Source: Patescibacteria group bacterium (lineage in GTDB: Bacteria > Patescibacteriota > Microgenomatia > UBA1406 > GWC2-37-13). Taken from it: DNA of 64,000 bases. The stretch spans positions 287,510-351,509 of the forward strand of contig JANWUX010000001.1 of NCBI GenBank assembly GCA_025057905.1, in the 5' to 3' direction. The position numbers and the translations under genes were made by a program. The notes beneath the pieces are model-generated. The model was given only the letters and a program-made list of their open reading frames with translations, searched no databases and had not been told where the DNA came from. Each line of letters begins with the position of its first letter. The first letter of the stretch is position 1. Shown here one piece after another: positions 1-8,933 of this stretch.

Positions 1-815
1 AAAAATTCATAAACTAATTTGCCGATTCCTGAATCTGGCTTAATTAGTTTGTGGACATCCTTGTTGCCAAAATAATACTCCCGATCATAATAACTCGAGT
101 CAATCCGAAAAGGAGTGATGACAGTCCCTTTAAAAGACTTTCCTTCAATTATTTTTTCTAAATTATTGAAGTTATGTCCAGAGGTAACAATCACCGTCAG
201 ACCAAGTCTTTTGGCAAGTGGCGTGGCAATTGGATCAAAAGGTGCGTTTAGTCCTGGACGCCACTCAGTGCCGATGATTTTTTCAACTTCGTCCCAGGTA
301 ATTTTATTAATGATTTTCGCCTCTGGATACTTTTTGGGATCCTTGTCGTATATACCCTCAACATTAGAAAGATTAATCACGAGATTCGCCCGAAAATCTC
401 GCGCCAGTATGACAGCATCATAGTCAGTCGACCAGCCAGGTTTCCAACCGGCACCAATAGCTACTGGTTCTTTCCAATTGCTAAGCTTCTTATCGTAATT
501 AGTGATTATTCGAGGATGAGCGATATCTTGAAAAATGGTTCGAAGAAGATGAGCATTAAACCGAGTCGCATGGATTCCAAGCCAATCAAGATCTTCGTCA
601 TTGATATTCCCAATAACTGTTCGACCTGCTTCTTGATAATGGCGAGCGATTTTTCCGCCGCCGGCAATGAGAATAAACCTTCGACCTTTCGCTACTTGAG
701 CTCGAATAAAGTGATTTAAATTAGCGAGGAATTTGGTATCAATACCACCATTGGGAACGATTAAACTTCCACCAACGGAGATAACAATCGGTGGATCTTT
801 TTTGTTAAAAAACAT
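1..815 (-). CDS. pyrH: UMP kinase, archaeal type (3' end cut by window edge)
   Basis: An open minus-strand frame runs from the ATG at 815 off the window edge with no stop, so the C-terminus is missing. The translation starts MFFNKKDPPIVISVGGSLIV, the glycine-rich N-terminal phosphate-binding motif of amino-acid-kinase-fold UMP kinases. Further on are GAGWKPGWSTDYDAV and NLSNVEGIYDKDPKKYP, the substrate- and ATP-site motifs of this fold. The wording is closer to the archaeal than to the usual bacterial PyrH. It makes UDP from UMP in pyrimidine nucleotide synthesis in the cytoplasm. A TATAAT box 9 bases before the ATG suggests its own promoter although the gene follows another minus-strand gene. 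Family assignment is firm; the exact 3' end is unknown. Confidence 0.88.
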   Translation of the reverse strand, partial: MFFNKKDPPIVISVGGSLIVPNGGIDTKFLANLNHFIRAQVAKGRRFILIAGGGKIARHYQEAGRTVIGNINDEDLDWLGIHATRFNAHLLRTIFQDIAHPRIITNYDKKLSNWKEPVAIGAGWKPGWSTDYDAVILARDFRANLVINLSNVEGIYDKDPKKYPEAKIINKITWDEVEKIIGTEWRPGLNAPFDPIATPLAKRLGLTVIVTSGHNFNNLEKIIEGKSFKGTVITPFRIDSSYYDREYYFGNKDVHKLIKPDSGIGKLVYEF

Positions 816-824
816 TTGCAAGAA

Positions 825-830
825 ATTATA
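825..830 (-). promoter_or_regulatory. -10 box of pyrH
   Basis: TATAAT reads on the minus strand with 9 bases between it and the pyrH ATG. A start site 6-7 bases downstream of the box would leave a leader of only about 2-3 bases, with no room for a Shine-Dalgarno sequence. No clear -35 box was identified. Confidence 0.5.
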
Positions 831-849
831 TAAAAAAAACCAAGTTTGT

Positions 850-1185
850 TCAAATGATCCCTCCTTGAAGACCAAAAATAAAAGAGATAAATCTAACTAG
901 AAGATAGGATAATAGTAAAAGAAAAAAACCGACTAGTCCGCTAGTAATCTTGGCCCTGGCCGCCTTGAGCTTTTCTGGATTACCTTGAGAAAGAAGAAGA
1001 TCATAACCTCCCCAGATTAAAACAAAAAGGAGAATGACACCAGCCAAAGGAATTAAAAATTGAAGGATTCTATTTATCACATCGGCCAGTCTGATTCTGT
1101 CGGGTTGAACACCAGGAATCTGAAGAGGTCCCTGAATTCTTTGACCACCTACATTGATTTGCTGACTAATAAGTAACCTAATCAT
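850..1185 (-). CDS. Small VirB2/TrbC-like pilin-type membrane protein
   Basis: This 111-aa protein has two strongly hydrophobic segments (about residues 40-62 and 85-108) separated by a short charged loop, SQGNPEKLKAARAKI. This two-helix pattern with a G-x-P-E-x-(I/L)-K-x-A-(R/Q)-x-x-I loop matches the VirB2/TrbC-like T4SS pilin family common in Candidate Phyla Radiation genomes. The same module recurs at 16809-17102, 17112-17498 and the C-terminus of the 57895-59661 product. It lies between the Clp ATPase and pyrH on the same strand, 15 bp after the Clp stop. The role as pilus or secretion subunit is inferred from family resemblance; no VirB4 ATPase lies in this window. Confidence 0.7.
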   Translation of the reverse strand: MIRLLISQQINVGGQRIQGPLQIPGVQPDRIRLADVINRILQFLIPLAGVILLFVLIWGGYDLLLSQGNPEKLKAARAKITSGLVGFFLLLLSYLLVRFISFIFGLQGGII

Positions 1186-1200
1186 TAGGTCTTTTGCTCT

Positions 1201-4119
1201 TTAATGATATCGATTAGAATCTCTCAAGATCAAGATCTCCTTGCTAGCGCACTTTGGACAGATAACCGTTGAGTTTTTTATCTCTTCTTGACTAAACTCG
1301 AAATAACACTTTCTACAGCAGTAATCTCTTACATTCCCAAAATTTACTTTATTTCTATCTATATCAAAGATAAACTCACCTTTTTTTGCTCTAATTGAAA
1401 CTAGACTTCCCTTTTCTATCTTCCCAGTAACGATTAAGTTTGACAGAGGATCTTCAACATATCTTTGGATCGTTCTTTTAAGGGGCCTTGCTCCATAAAC
1501 CGGATCGAATCCAAGTTGAACTAATGTCTCAATGACTTCTTCGTCATAACTCAGGCCTATCTCCTGTTCCTCCAAAAGCTTATTGAGACGCTTTAATTGG
1601 AGATTGACAATTTTCTTGACCTCATTGAGTCCCAAAGCATCAAAAATGATTATCTCATCAAAGCGGTTTACTAACTCAGGCCTAAAATACTTCAATAACT
1701 CAGCTATAACTTTCTCTCTTATTTTTTCTCTTGTCCCTGTATCTGGAGATGAATTCTCGTTTTTTTTATTTTGAGCTGAGGAAATTTCTTTGTAAACTAA
1801 ATCAGAGGCGATATTTGAGGTACAAATAATCACCGCATTTTTAAAGGAAATTACTCGGCCCTTGTTATCAGTCAGCCGACCATCATCAAGAATTTGAAGA
1901 AGAATATTAAAAACATCTCGATGAGCTTTCTCGATCTCATCAAAAAGAACGACGCAGTAGGGTCGCCTTCTGACTGCCTCAGTTAACTTCCCTCCTTCTT
2001 CATAACCAACATACCCCGGTGGAGCGCCAAGAAGTTTTGCTACTTCATGTTTTTCCATGTATTCAGTCATATCTAGTCTTATCATCGCCTCTTCACTACC
2101 AAAAAGAATTTCAGCTAAAACTTTAGCTAACTCTGTCTTGCCTACTCCCGTTGGCCCCAAGAAAACAAAGCTACCAATTGGTCTTGATGGATGCTTCAAT
2201 CCAGCACGGCCTCGTCTAATTGCTTGAGCAATCGCCGTCACCGCTCTTTCTTGATTGACAAATCTATCCTTGATAATCTCTTCAAGTCGAGAAAGCCGAG
2301 TCATTTCCGAGGAGGTAATTCTTGAAACTGGGATTCCAGTCCAGCGAGAGACAATGTCACGAATCAACTCTTCGGTTACCACCGTTGTTGTTTGAGCTTT
2401 TCTTAACTGATAATCTTCTTGTTTTTCTCTTAATCTAGTCATTAAATCATCGATTTTTGAAGTTAAAATCCTCAATTTAACTTGATCCTTTCTTTTTTGA
2501 GCCTCAGTTTTTTCTTGATTGAGTTCTTTCAATCTTGACTCAAGAGATCGAATTTCTTCTGGCAAAGAAATAAGAGGTAGTCTGACAGCTGAAGCTGCTT
2601 CATCGATTAAATCCACGGCTTTGTCCGGCAGAAATCTATCACCAATGTATCTTTTTGAGAGTTTGACAGCCGCTTCAATCGCCTCTTGGGAAATCTTCAC
2701 TCGATGAAAAGCCTCGTATCGGTCTTTAATTGCCTGAAGCATTTTGATTGTCTGATCTTCGGTTGGTTCGGGAACCATGACTGGTTGAAACCTTCTTTCT
2801 AGCGCCGGATCTTTCTCGATATACTTTCGATACTCAGTGATGGTGGTGGCGCCAATTATCTGAAGCTCACCCCGAGCCAATGGGGGTTTCAAAAAACTTG
2901 AAACGTCAAGAGTTCCCTCTCCGGAAGCACCAGCGCCAACGATATTGTGAATTTCATCAATAAAGAGAATTATCTGGCCATTTGAGGCTTTAATCTGCTC
3001 TATTAACTCTTTCATTCTTTCTTCAAACTCGCCTCGGTAGGAAGCGCCGGCAAGAATACTCATTAAATCAAGCTGAAGGATTCTTTTATTGAGAAGAGAT
3101 TCAGGAACTTCTTTGTTGATAATTTTCTGAGCTAGTCCCTCAACAATTGCTGTTTTTCCAACTCCAGCTTCGCCGATTAAACAAGGATTGTTTTTGGTTC
3201 GCCTTGAAAGAATATGAATCACTCTTTCAATAGTTGGTGCTCTCTCTACAACTGGATCAAGAAGACCCTGAGCTGCTTTATTAGTCAGATCAACTGTAAA
3301 TTCTTGAAGAATTCTCTTTTTCTTTTGAGCTTTGATCTCCTCATCTGTCATTAAACCTTCTTTTTTGCCGGTGATCTTTTTGTTTAGATCTTCTTTCTTG
3401 AGGCCAAGCTTTGACAGAATTCTTGCTCCAAGCCCCTCTCCCTCATTGTATAAAGACAGAAGAATATGTTCTGGAGCGATAAATTCAAAACCAAGTTTTC
3501 TGGCAATAGTAAGAGAATCATTGATAATTCTTTTTAACCTTGGTGAAATCTGAGGTGGTTTTTCATAACTTCCTCTTCTAAATATTTTTGCTAGTTCTTC
3601 CTGAATCAATTGAGGAGAAATCTTTAACTCTAAAAAAAGATTGTAAATTTCTTGATCGTTAATTAATCCAAAAAGAAGATGCTCACTGTCGATGTATTCA
3701 TTTTTTAATTCCCGCGCTTTTAGTTGCGCCACCATGATTACTCGATTTGATCGAGAAGTCAAGTGAGTCATCAAATCAATCTCTTTAACTGAAGAGGAGG
3801 TTTGATTGATAACTGTCTCTTGATGCTTGTTTTGATCTTTTTTGATCCATTGATTATTTTTTTTCTGTGGATCGGTTGCCTGATGATTGCTTACCTGGTT
3901 GAAATTGTGTGTTGGTTTTACTTGTGGCTGAGACTGACTTTGAAACTGTAACATCTTTTTGGAAGCCAAAATAGGTGGTTTTTGAGTTTGGTTTGTCTCT
4001 TGATTTCGCTGATGATCGAGGGGATAATTACTTTGATTTTGAATCTTTGAGAGAGTATCTATGTCTGGTTTTTTTTCTGAAGCGACTCTCTTGCTTAAAA
4101 AATCAAAAAAATTTGACAT
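1201..4119 (-). CDS. clpC: Clp AAA+ ATPase (ClpC-like) with Q/N-rich N-terminus and C-terminal zinc ribbon
   Basis: This 972-aa double-AAA+ unfoldase has five visible parts. First is a polar Q/N-rich tail of about 115 residues, then a Clp N-domain. Next is AAA-1 with Walker A GEAGVGKTA and Walker [12 protein letters not shown] short middle coiled coil of ClpC length follows, then AAA-2 with GPTGVGKTE and VVLFDEIEK. The last 40 residues carry YCCRKC...CPKC, a treble-clef or zinc-ribbon pattern that ordinary ClpC and ClpB lack. The (V/I/L)GF/L loop used to dock ClpP is not evident after ICTSNIASDLVYKEI, so disaggregase rather than protease work is possible. The gene starts inside a shared promoter palindrome with the divergent gene at 4129 and heads a minus-strand run ending in pyrH. 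Confidence 0.88.
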   Translation of the reverse strand: MSNFFDFLSKRVASEKKPDIDTLSKIQNQSNYPLDHQRNQETNQTQKPPILASKKMLQFQSQSQPQVKPTHNFNQVSNHQATDPQKKNNQWIKKDQNKHQETVINQTSSSVKEIDLMTHLTSRSNRVIMVAQLKARELKNEYIDSEHLLFGLINDQEIYNLFLELKISPQLIQEELAKIFRRGSYEKPPQISPRLKRIINDSLTIARKLGFEFIAPEHILLSLYNEGEGLGARILSKLGLKKEDLNKKITGKKEGLMTDEEIKAQKKKRILQEFTVDLTNKAAQGLLDPVVERAPTIERVIHILSRRTKNNPCLIGEAGVGKTAIVEGLAQKIINKEVPESLLNKRILQLDLMSILAGASYRGEFEERMKELIEQIKASNGQIILFIDEIHNIVGAGASGEGTLDVSSFLKPPLARGELQIIGATTITEYRKYIEKDPALERRFQPVMVPEPTEDQTIKMLQAIKDRYEAFHRVKISQEAIEAAVKLSKRYIGDRFLPDKAVDLIDEAASAVRLPLISLPEEIRSLESRLKELNQEKTEAQKRKDQVKLRILTSKIDDLMTRLREKQEDYQLRKAQTTTVVTEELIRDIVSRWTGIPVSRITSSEMTRLSRLEEIIKDRFVNQERAVTAIAQAIRRGRAGLKHPSRPIGSFVFLGPTGVGKTELAKVLAEILFGSEEAMIRLDMTEYMEKHEVAKLLGAPPGYVGYEEGGKLTEAVRRRPYCVVLFDEIEKAHRDVFNILLQILDDGRLTDNKGRVISFKNAVIICTSNIASDLVYKEISSAQNKKNENSSPDTGTREKIREKVIAELLKYFRPELVNRFDEIIIFDALGLNEVKKIVNLQLKRLNKLLEEQEIGLSYDEEVIETLVQLGFDPVYGARPLKRTIQRYVEDPLSNLIVTGKIEKGSLVSIRAKKGEFIFDIDRNKVNFGNVRDYCCRKCYFEFSQEEIKNSTVICPKCASKEILILRDSNRYH

Positions 4120-4131
4120 AATCAGATTATG
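4117..4131. promoter_or_regulatory. Palindromic divergent promoter containing both start codons
   Basis: CATAATCAGATTATG is palindromic apart from its middle base. On each strand it reads CATAAT, six bases, then ATG. Each strand's -10-like box therefore overlaps the other gene's start codon: CAT at 4117-4119 is the Clp start and ATG at 4129-4131 starts the peptidase gene. Transcription starting six to seven bases after each box would begin at the ATG itself, giving leaderless mRNAs. Only 9 bp separate the two coding regions. The sequence is direct; promoter use is inference. Confidence 0.6.
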
Positions 4132-5124
4132 GCGAAAAAGAGATTTATTGTCAACTTAGTTTTAATTATCTCGTCAACAATTACTTTTACTTATCTTTTT
4201 TTTCAGTCTTTTAAAATCAATAATTTCTTGTTAAAAAGTGAAGAAGACAAAAAAACTTTAAAGATCGGGGAAATTAAATTTACTCCAACAATAGCTACCC
4301 CTGCAGAATTATCCCCAACTTTTGATCCATTGAACTCCTCATCAAAAGAAAACAATCTCAATAACTCACACATTAACAGACTTTCTGAGGATAGTGACCT
4401 TTCTATAGAACAATCTAATTCTCCAGATATTCCTGGAAATGCTTTATCAACAAGCGAAAGTCAATTCTCTTCTTTCATCACAGTATCACCGTTTGCAGCT
4501 TATTCTACACCTCAAATAATCATTGCTGAAGCTAAAATCTCTACAGAGTCATCTGAGGTGATTTTTAAGCCTAAAAACGAGAAATTTCTCTACTATTCCC
4601 AAATTGGTAACAGATTTCCTTTAAGTAGAGGAAGAGGAGGCTGCACTATTCATGATGCCGGTTGCGGACCGACAACTGTCGCTATGATTATTTCTAATTT
4701 AAAAAATAAAGTCACTCCAGAAGAAGTTGTGAATCATTTTTTTCAAAAAGGATACTACATCGGTTGTAAAGGAACATATTATGATGCAAATATCAAAACA
4801 CTTGAATCTTTTGAAATAAGAACTGAGCCATATCAGGCAAAGAAAGAAAGAGATTATATTCAAATTGACGAAAATACTAAAAACGACATCAGACAGTATA
4901 TAAGAGCGGGAGTAACCCTTTTTGCCTTGGCAAATTTTCAAGGCAAAGAAAGGCCAATAGGTCATTATTTTTGGATAGTTGGAATAGATAAAGAAGGAAA
5001 TTTCCTAACCTTAGACCCGTATTATGCCTTCGATAGACGGACAAAGAGTTTTTTAGTACCCTTAAATATGAAAAACACCAGACTTGTAGGTTTTAGGCAT
5101 TTAACTTTAGTATTTCCAAATTAA
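4129..5124 (+). CDS. Membrane-anchored C39-like cysteine peptidase
   Basis: The 331-aa product starts with a single hydrophobic anchor (about residues 7-27). A Ser/Thr/Asn-rich linker of roughly 120 residues follows, then a C-terminal papain-like domain of the peptidase C39-like type. The proposed catalytic Cys179 is in DAGCGPTTVAM, His279 in GHYFWIVGID and Asp296 in LTLDPYY, in the right order for a Cys-His-Asp triad. The anchor and linker suggest the domain sits outside the cell membrane; substrates are unknown. In ABC exporters C39 domains cut double-glycine leaders, but stand-alone versions like this have varied or unknown roles. The next gene on the same strand starts 9 bp downstream and also encodes an anchored protein. 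Confidence 0.75.
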   Translation: MAKKRFIVNLVLIISSTITFTYLFFQSFKINNFLLKSEEDKKTLKIGEIKFTPTIATPAELSPTFDPLNSSSKENNLNNSHINRLSEDSDLSIEQSNSPDIPGNALSTSESQFSSFITVSPFAAYSTPQIIIAEAKISTESSEVIFKPKNEKFLYYSQIGNRFPLSRGRGGCTIHDAGCGPTTVAMIISNLKNKVTPEEVVNHFFQKGYYIGCKGTYYDANIKTLESFEIRTEPYQAKKERDYIQIDENTKNDIRQYIRAGVTLFALANFQGKERPIGHYFWIVGIDKEGNFLTLDPYYAFDRRTKSFLVPLNMKNTRLVGFRHLTLVFPN

Positions 5125-5133
5125 AATTTTCTT

Positions 5134-5598
5134 ATGACTAAAGGAATAAACAAAAAAAATTTTCTGCTTATCTCAATTTTCCTATTCTTTTTAATAATTT
5201 TTCTCTCATTATTTTGGTTTTTCATGACAATCAGTAAAAATCATTCAACAAAAAAAAATATTCCTTTTAGTGACCAAGAAAAAAATAATCGCTTTCTAGA
5301 ATCAAAAAAAATTACTCAAAGCCCCACCCCTGATCTGCCTCCGGTAAGATTTACTGGAGCCAGTGAAGAACCACTCGACATCCCTCAAGAAACGATTGAT
5401 TACTTAAATGAAAAAAACAACTTAATGAAAAAACTTCCTCTAAAAACTGATTATTTTCTCATAGACTTTGACTATTCTGCAAACAGATTTACCATCACCT
5501 ATTTTGAGCCTAAATCAACCTCAAGAGAAACCTTTAAATCCTGGCTTTTGCAGAATTACCAAAAATTGAAGTTGGAGGATTTTATCGAAAAAAATTAA
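5134..5598 (+). CDS. Small N-terminally anchored protein, function unknown
   Basis: A 154-aa protein begins with a positively charged stretch and one hydrophobic helix (about residues 10-32), so it is probably a membrane-anchored protein facing outward. A low-complexity linker with QSPTPDLPPV follows, then a compact mixed domain of about 90 residues ending FKSWLLQNYQKLKLEDFIEK. I do not recognise the domain. It lies 9 bp after the C39-like peptidase gene on the same strand and is probably co-transcribed. A role with that peptidase is only a guess from position. Confidence 0.6.
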   Translation: MTKGINKKNFLLISIFLFFLIIFLSLFWFFMTISKNHSTKKNIPFSDQEKNNRFLESKKITQSPTPDLPPVRFTGASEEPLDIPQETIDYLNEKNNLMKKLPLKTDYFLIDFDYSANRFTITYFEPKSTSRETFKSWLLQNYQKLKLEDFIEKN

Positions 5599-5753
5599 AA
5601 TAAAGCTCTTGGGTCAAAACTAAGTTCAGATAAAACCAAAACAGTTCATAAATGAAAGAATTTTATCTTAATTCTATCGTTTATCATTGAAGAGAAAAAC
5701 ACTCTTTTAGGTGAAGCAAAAAAGTAAGGTGATTTTAGATTTAAATTCAAATA

Positions 5754-6569
5754 TCATCGATTCAAAAAATGAGTAAGTTTTATATTTTGGGCTAAATTAA
5801 GAATAGAGAAAATATTCCAATACAAAGATAGACCAATCGGAAAACTATAGGAAAACCAGCCAATTAGAATCGGCATCAAAATCTTCATCTGAAGATTAAT
5901 AATTTTTTGAAAATCTTCCTGAGATTTTTGAGAAGAATTTTCTTTTTCAGGAACTTGAACAGATTGCTGATTTGTTTTGTTTACTGACATCAATTTAAAC
6001 TGAAGATATTGAATCAGTCCAGTAATTATCGGAATTAAAAGATAAAACCAGATTCCTGATTTTTGAGGAGACAATACCAGATTAAATCCAAGAAAGTAAG
6101 GGTCAATTAGCTCTACCTTTAAAAAAGGAAAATAGACTAATTTATTTATCTTCTCAACAACACTCTGGTCATTAAATAGAAAAAAAACAAGAACATTGTA
6201 AAGACCAATAAAAAAGGGCAACTGAATTAGAGGAATAAGACAACCTAATCCTGGATTTACTCCGACTTCTCGATAGAGTTTTAGTTGTTCAGCTTGAAGC
6301 CGAGCTTTGTCGTTTTTGTATTTTTTTTGAATTTTTTCCAGTTTAGGTCTTAACTCAACTAATTTTTCAGCTATTTTTTTTTGTTTTCGGTTAAGAGGGA
6401 AAATTAAAAAACTGACAAAGATCGTCAAACCAATAATGGCAAAACCCAAAGGCCCTGGGAATTTGAAGAAAGAAAAAAAGTGATAGAAAAACAAGAGAAG
6501 ATTCAAAATTGGGATAACAAAAAGAACGTCAAAAAAACTTGAAGGATTGATCGTTGGCGGATTTGTCAT
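5754..6569 (-). CDS. yidC: Membrane protein insertase YidC/OxaA
   Basis: The 271-aa protein has the core YidC/Oxa1 layout: a first helix near residues 15-35, then FPLNRKQKKIAEKLVELRPK before a cytoplasmic coiled hairpin. The hairpin ends at YREVGVNPGLGCLIPLIQLP, and further helices lead to SFPIGLSLYWNIFSILNLAQN. These are the hallmark stretches of the family. It inserts membrane proteins, alone or with SecYEG. The large periplasmic domain of Gram-negative YidC is absent, as in monoderm homologues. It lies downstream of valS and rpmH on the minus strand, matching the widespread rpmH-yidC linkage, but rnpA is not between them. Confidence 0.92.
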   Translation of the reverse strand: MTNPPTINPSSFFDVLFVIPILNLLLFFYHFFSFFKFPGPLGFAIIGLTIFVSFLIFPLNRKQKKIAEKLVELRPKLEKIQKKYKNDKARLQAEQLKLYREVGVNPGLGCLIPLIQLPFFIGLYNVLVFFLFNDQSVVEKINKLVYFPFLKVELIDPYFLGFNLVLSPQKSGIWFYLLIPIITGLIQYLQFKLMSVNKTNQQSVQVPEKENSSQKSQEDFQKIINLQMKILMPILIGWFSYSFPIGLSLYWNIFSILNLAQNIKLTHFLNR

Positions 6570-6613
6570 CTGGAAAACCTGAGGCCTAAATCTCGCTAAC
6601 TAATTCTGAATCA

Positions 6614-6748
6614 CTAAACCGTCAGCTTTTTTCTACCCTTTTGTCGTCTTCTCTTAATCACGGCCCGACCGCTTTTTGTACTCATTCTTTTTAAAAAACC
6701 GTGTTTTCGCTTAGGTTTGAGCTTTTTAGGTTGCCAAGTTCGCTTCAT
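6614..6748 (-). CDS. rpmH: 50S ribosomal protein L34
   Basis: A 44-aa open frame reads [18 protein letters not shown] and ends in [20 protein letters not shown]. It has the conserved TWQP start, the KRKHGF motif, and the RAVI-RRR-KGRK-L end of L34. This basic protein binds 23S rRNA in the large ribosomal subunit. Its ATG overlaps the valS stop as ATGA, so translation is probably coupled. yidC follows 44 bp downstream. The RNase P protein gene that usually sits here is absent. Confidence 0.97.
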   Translation of the reverse strand: MKRTWQPKKLKPKRKHGFLKRMSTKSGRAVIKRRRQKGRKKLTV

Positions 6749-8892
6749 TCTTTTTTGAAAATTTTTAACCTTGATCTGAGAATTGATTTTTTTTCGCCGT
6801 GGAAAAACTTCCAGACAACTTCAGTAACAAAAGGCAAAAAAGGATGCAACATCAGCAGACACTCTAGATAGATTTTTTTCAAAGCCTCTAAAGCAACGAT
6901 ATTACCACTAATAATTTTTTTTTTCAATTGTTCTAGATATACATCGGCTAAACGATGCCATAAAAAGCTATACAATAAACCAAAAGCTTGGGAAAAACGA
7001 TAGCCATCCATAAAACGAAAATATTTAGCCCGATTTTTTCTAAATTCATTCTCTAAATTAATGAGGATTTGATCAACATCTTGATTGAATTCTTGTTGTT
7101 TTAAATTCCCAACTTGATTTAGGTAAATAAACCTGCCAATGTTCCAAATCTTATTGCAAAAATTTCTCATGGTAATTACTTTTTCTTCAGAAAAAAAGAC
7201 ATCCGATCCTGCACCAACCTCAAAAACCAGTGCCCCTCTCAAAGCATCAGCTCCATACTTGTCAATCATTTCCATCGGATTGATAACATTTCCTTTGCTT
7301 TTACTCATTTTTTGACCTGATTTATCTCTTACTAGTCCATGAAGGTAAACAACTTTAAAAGGCTCTTTGTCGGTGTAAAAAATACCTAGCATGATCATTC
7401 TTGCCACCCACCAAGGCAAAATATCATAACCTGTTTCCATGACTGAGGTGGGATAAAAATATTTGAATAGTCCTAAAGTTTTTAAAGTTGCGTATGGCCA
7501 CTGAGCTGAAGAAAACCAAGTATCAAAAGTATCGGTATCTTCTATAAGGGTACACTGACCACAAACCTGACACTTCTTTGGCTTTTCTAATGAAACAAAC
7601 CATCTATTAGAATTTTCTTTCAAGCTTAACTGGCATTGATAGGCAGGAATTTTTATCCCCCAGACAAGCTGGCGAGAGATATTCCAGTCTTTAAAATTTT
7701 CCAGCCACCAGAGAACGATTTTTTTAAATCTCCTGGGGATAATCTTAATTTTCTCTTCCTCAACGAACTTCTTGGCTTTTGCTGTTAGAGGTTTTACTCG
7801 AACAAACCACTGCTCCTTGGGCAGAGGCTCAAGGATCTTACCGCATTTATAGCAGGTAGCTATTCGGTGATGATAATTCTCATCTATTTTTTCTATCAAA
7901 TTTCTATCTTTGAGTTTCTGAACGACCAACTTTCTTGCCTTGAAAATGGAAAGACCTTCAAACTCATCAGTATGCTTGTTCAAACGCCCGTCGAAATCGA
8001 AGACTCTGATTAAGGGGAGATTATGTTTCTTACCAATCTCAAAGTCTTTGAAGTCGTGTGCCGGTGTTATCTTGACTACTCCAGTGCCGAAATCAGGATC
8101 AACAAAATCATCACCAATAACTCTAACTCTTCTTTCAACAAAAGGAATAATTACCTCCTGACTGATTAGATCATGGTAGCGCCTATCTTTTGGATTAACA
8201 GCTACAGCCACATCACCAAAGAGAGTTTCTGGTCTAGTTGTAGCAACGGTTAGATAATCATCTTTCCTACTAGCAAATGAGTATCTTATGTAATAAAGTC
8301 TTGTCACTTCTTCCTTGTATACGACTTCCAAATCAGAAAAAGATGTTCCACAGCCTACACAGTAATTAATTAGTTTTTCATCTCGATAAACCAGCCCCTT
8401 ATCAAATAGTTTCTTGAAAGTTTCGTAGACAATTTTGACAATGTCTTCATCCAGAGTAAATTTTTTCTTTGACCAGGCAAGCGCAAATCCAAGTCGCCTT
8501 AGTTGATTTTCCATCCGACTTTTGTTTTCAATCACAAATTCCCAGATCATCCGGTATAGAGTCTCGGAATCAAAGTCAAACCGACTTTTTCCCTGTTTTT
8601 TAAGGTGCTTCTCGAAAACAAATTGGGTTTCAAAACCAGCATGATCTGCACCAGGTAGCCACAAAACTTGATCACCAAGTAAAAGGTGATAGCGAATCAT
8701 AATATCTTCATAAACATACATCGCATGACCAAGATGAAGATCAGCATTAGCATTCGGTGGCGGAAGAATAATTGAAAAATATTTTTTTTTCTTCTTTTTT
8801 AATCTTACAGGGTCAATCTCAAAAAGTCGATTTCTAACCCAGTCTTCATATATTTGATTTTCAAACTTAGCTGGTTGATAGTTCTTGTCCAT
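6745..8892 (-). CDS. valS: Valine--tRNA ligase, short form
   Basis: This class I synthetase charges tRNA-Val. Visible motifs are HLGH (HIGH signature) in [15 protein letters not shown], the editing-domain [28 protein letters not shown] and KMSKSKGNV. There are also zinc-type pairs CVGC, CYKC and CQVC. I start it at the ATG at 8892 ([18 protein letters not shown]), the usual N-terminus of the family. An upstream in-frame start would overlap the shared promoter. At about 715 residues it is much shorter than typical ValRS (roughly 880-950), and the C-terminal coiled-coil tRNA-binding arm appears to be absent. The first gene of the valS-rpmH-yidC run. Confidence 0.93.
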   Translation of the reverse strand: MDKNYQPAKFENQIYEDWVRNRLFEIDPVRLKKKKKKYFSIILPPPNANADLHLGHAMYVYEDIMIRYHLLLGDQVLWLPGADHAGFETQFVFEKHLKKQGKSRFDFDSETLYRMIWEFVIENKSRMENQLRRLGFALAWSKKKFTLDEDIVKIVYETFKKLFDKGLVYRDEKLINYCVGCGTSFSDLEVVYKEEVTRLYYIRYSFASRKDDYLTVATTRPETLFGDVAVAVNPKDRRYHDLISQEVIIPFVERRVRVIGDDFVDPDFGTGVVKITPAHDFKDFEIGKKHNLPLIRVFDFDGRLNKHTDEFEGLSIFKARKLVVQKLKDRNLIEKIDENYHHRIATCYKCGKILEPLPKEQWFVRVKPLTAKAKKFVEEEKIKIIPRRFKKIVLWWLENFKDWNISRQLVWGIKIPAYQCQLSLKENSNRWFVSLEKPKKCQVCGQCTLIEDTDTFDTWFSSAQWPYATLKTLGLFKYFYPTSVMETGYDILPWWVARMIMLGIFYTDKEPFKVVYLHGLVRDKSGQKMSKSKGNVINPMEMIDKYGADALRGALVFEVGAGSDVFFSEEKVITMRNFCNKIWNIGRFIYLNQVGNLKQQEFNQDVDQILINLENEFRKNRAKYFRFMDGYRFSQAFGLLYSFLWHRLADVYLEQLKKKIISGNIVALEALKKIYLECLLMLHPFLPFVTEVVWKFFHGEKKSILRSRLKIFKKE

Positions 8893-8914
8893 AGAGAATT
8901 GTTCAAGCCTTATT

Positions 8915-8924
8915 ATTATATAAT
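8915..8924. promoter_or_regulatory. Shared palindromic -10 box (valS / YYY membrane protein)
   Basis: ATTATATAAT is a perfect palindrome that reads TATAAT on both strands. The plus-strand box (8919-8924) is 9 bases before the ATG at 8934. The minus-strand box (8920-8915) is 22 bases before the valS ATG, whose short leader has no evident Shine-Dalgarno sequence. The two genes diverge from this one element. Confidence 0.6.
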
Positions 8925-8933
8925 AGAAACTCA

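Noticed and set aside
115..719. Two plus-strand open frames of 102 and 67 codons
   Set aside because: Both are antisense to the UMP kinase frame, which has clear family motifs.
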